DNA of 6,885 nt from Planctomycetota bacterium (GTDB lineage: Bacteria; Planctomycetota; Phycisphaerae; WQYP01): positions 1 through 6,885 of the forward strand of contig JAJZNY010000209.1 in NCBI GenBank assembly GCA_021852245.1, written 5' to 3'. How positions within the stretch are numbered: position 1 is the stretch's first letter; the number at the start of each line of letters is the position of its first letter. Of the stretch, positions 6,872 to 6,885 are shown one piece after another. The translations under genes and the position numbers were made by a program. Under the pieces are notes generated by a model that saw only the letters and a list, made by a program, of their open reading frames with translations, did not search any database and was not told the DNA's origin.

Positions 6872-6885
6872 GCCTCTTGAGAGGC
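6872..6885. repeat. 14-base perfect palindrome abutting the -10 box
   Basis: GCCTCT, then TG, then AGAGGC form a 6+6 inverted repeat that ends at the window edge and touches the -10 box of the tRNA promoter. It could be an operator-like site in the promoter spacer, or the stem of a terminator for a gene outside the window. It may extend beyond the edge. Confidence 0.5.

Overview
The window looks like ordinary bacterial chromosome with loosely spaced genes. It holds three plus-strand protein genes (one unrecognised, a glycogen synthase and a membrane metalloprotease) and one minus-strand tRNA gene. There are no transposase, integrase, phage or CRISPR signals. The glycogen synthase is of the eukaryotic-like GT3 family, which is patchy in bacteria (known to me from Bacteroidota and some Planctomycetota). 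The wide gaps, mid-to-high G+C, HtpX-like protease with a very long tail and tRNA lacking an encoded CCA fit a planctomycete-type genome. That lineage guess is inference and not strong.

Layout. Positions 1-1793 hold an unrecognised 587-residue protein with a helical, TPR-like middle; its frame is open to the left edge, so the true start may lie outside. After a 180-base gap, 1974-4061 encodes a GT3 glycogen synthase with the two catalytic glutamates and the arginine cluster that senses glucose-6-phosphate in yeast and animals. A G+C-rich gap (4062-4320) without a convincing gene follows. Positions 4321-6642 encode an M48-family zinc metallopeptidase with an HtpX-like N-terminal half, a roughly 350-residue helical tail and a final membrane helix. 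Positions 6643-6772 are non-coding and end in a purine-rich stretch. A minus-strand tRNA-Gln(UUG) occupies 6773-6843, with a consensus -10 box and a 14-base palindrome upstream of it at the window edge.

How the genes relate. Only the glycogen synthase has a firm pathway role (elongation of alpha-1,4-glucan from a sugar nucleotide). The protease is presumably membrane quality control or processing. Gaps of 180 and 259 bases argue against a tight operon, and nothing shows that the three proteins work together. The most interesting points are the intact glucose-6-phosphate arginine cluster in a bacterial enzyme, the tail of the M48 protease and the unidentified first gene. I did not see a convincing new multi-gene system.
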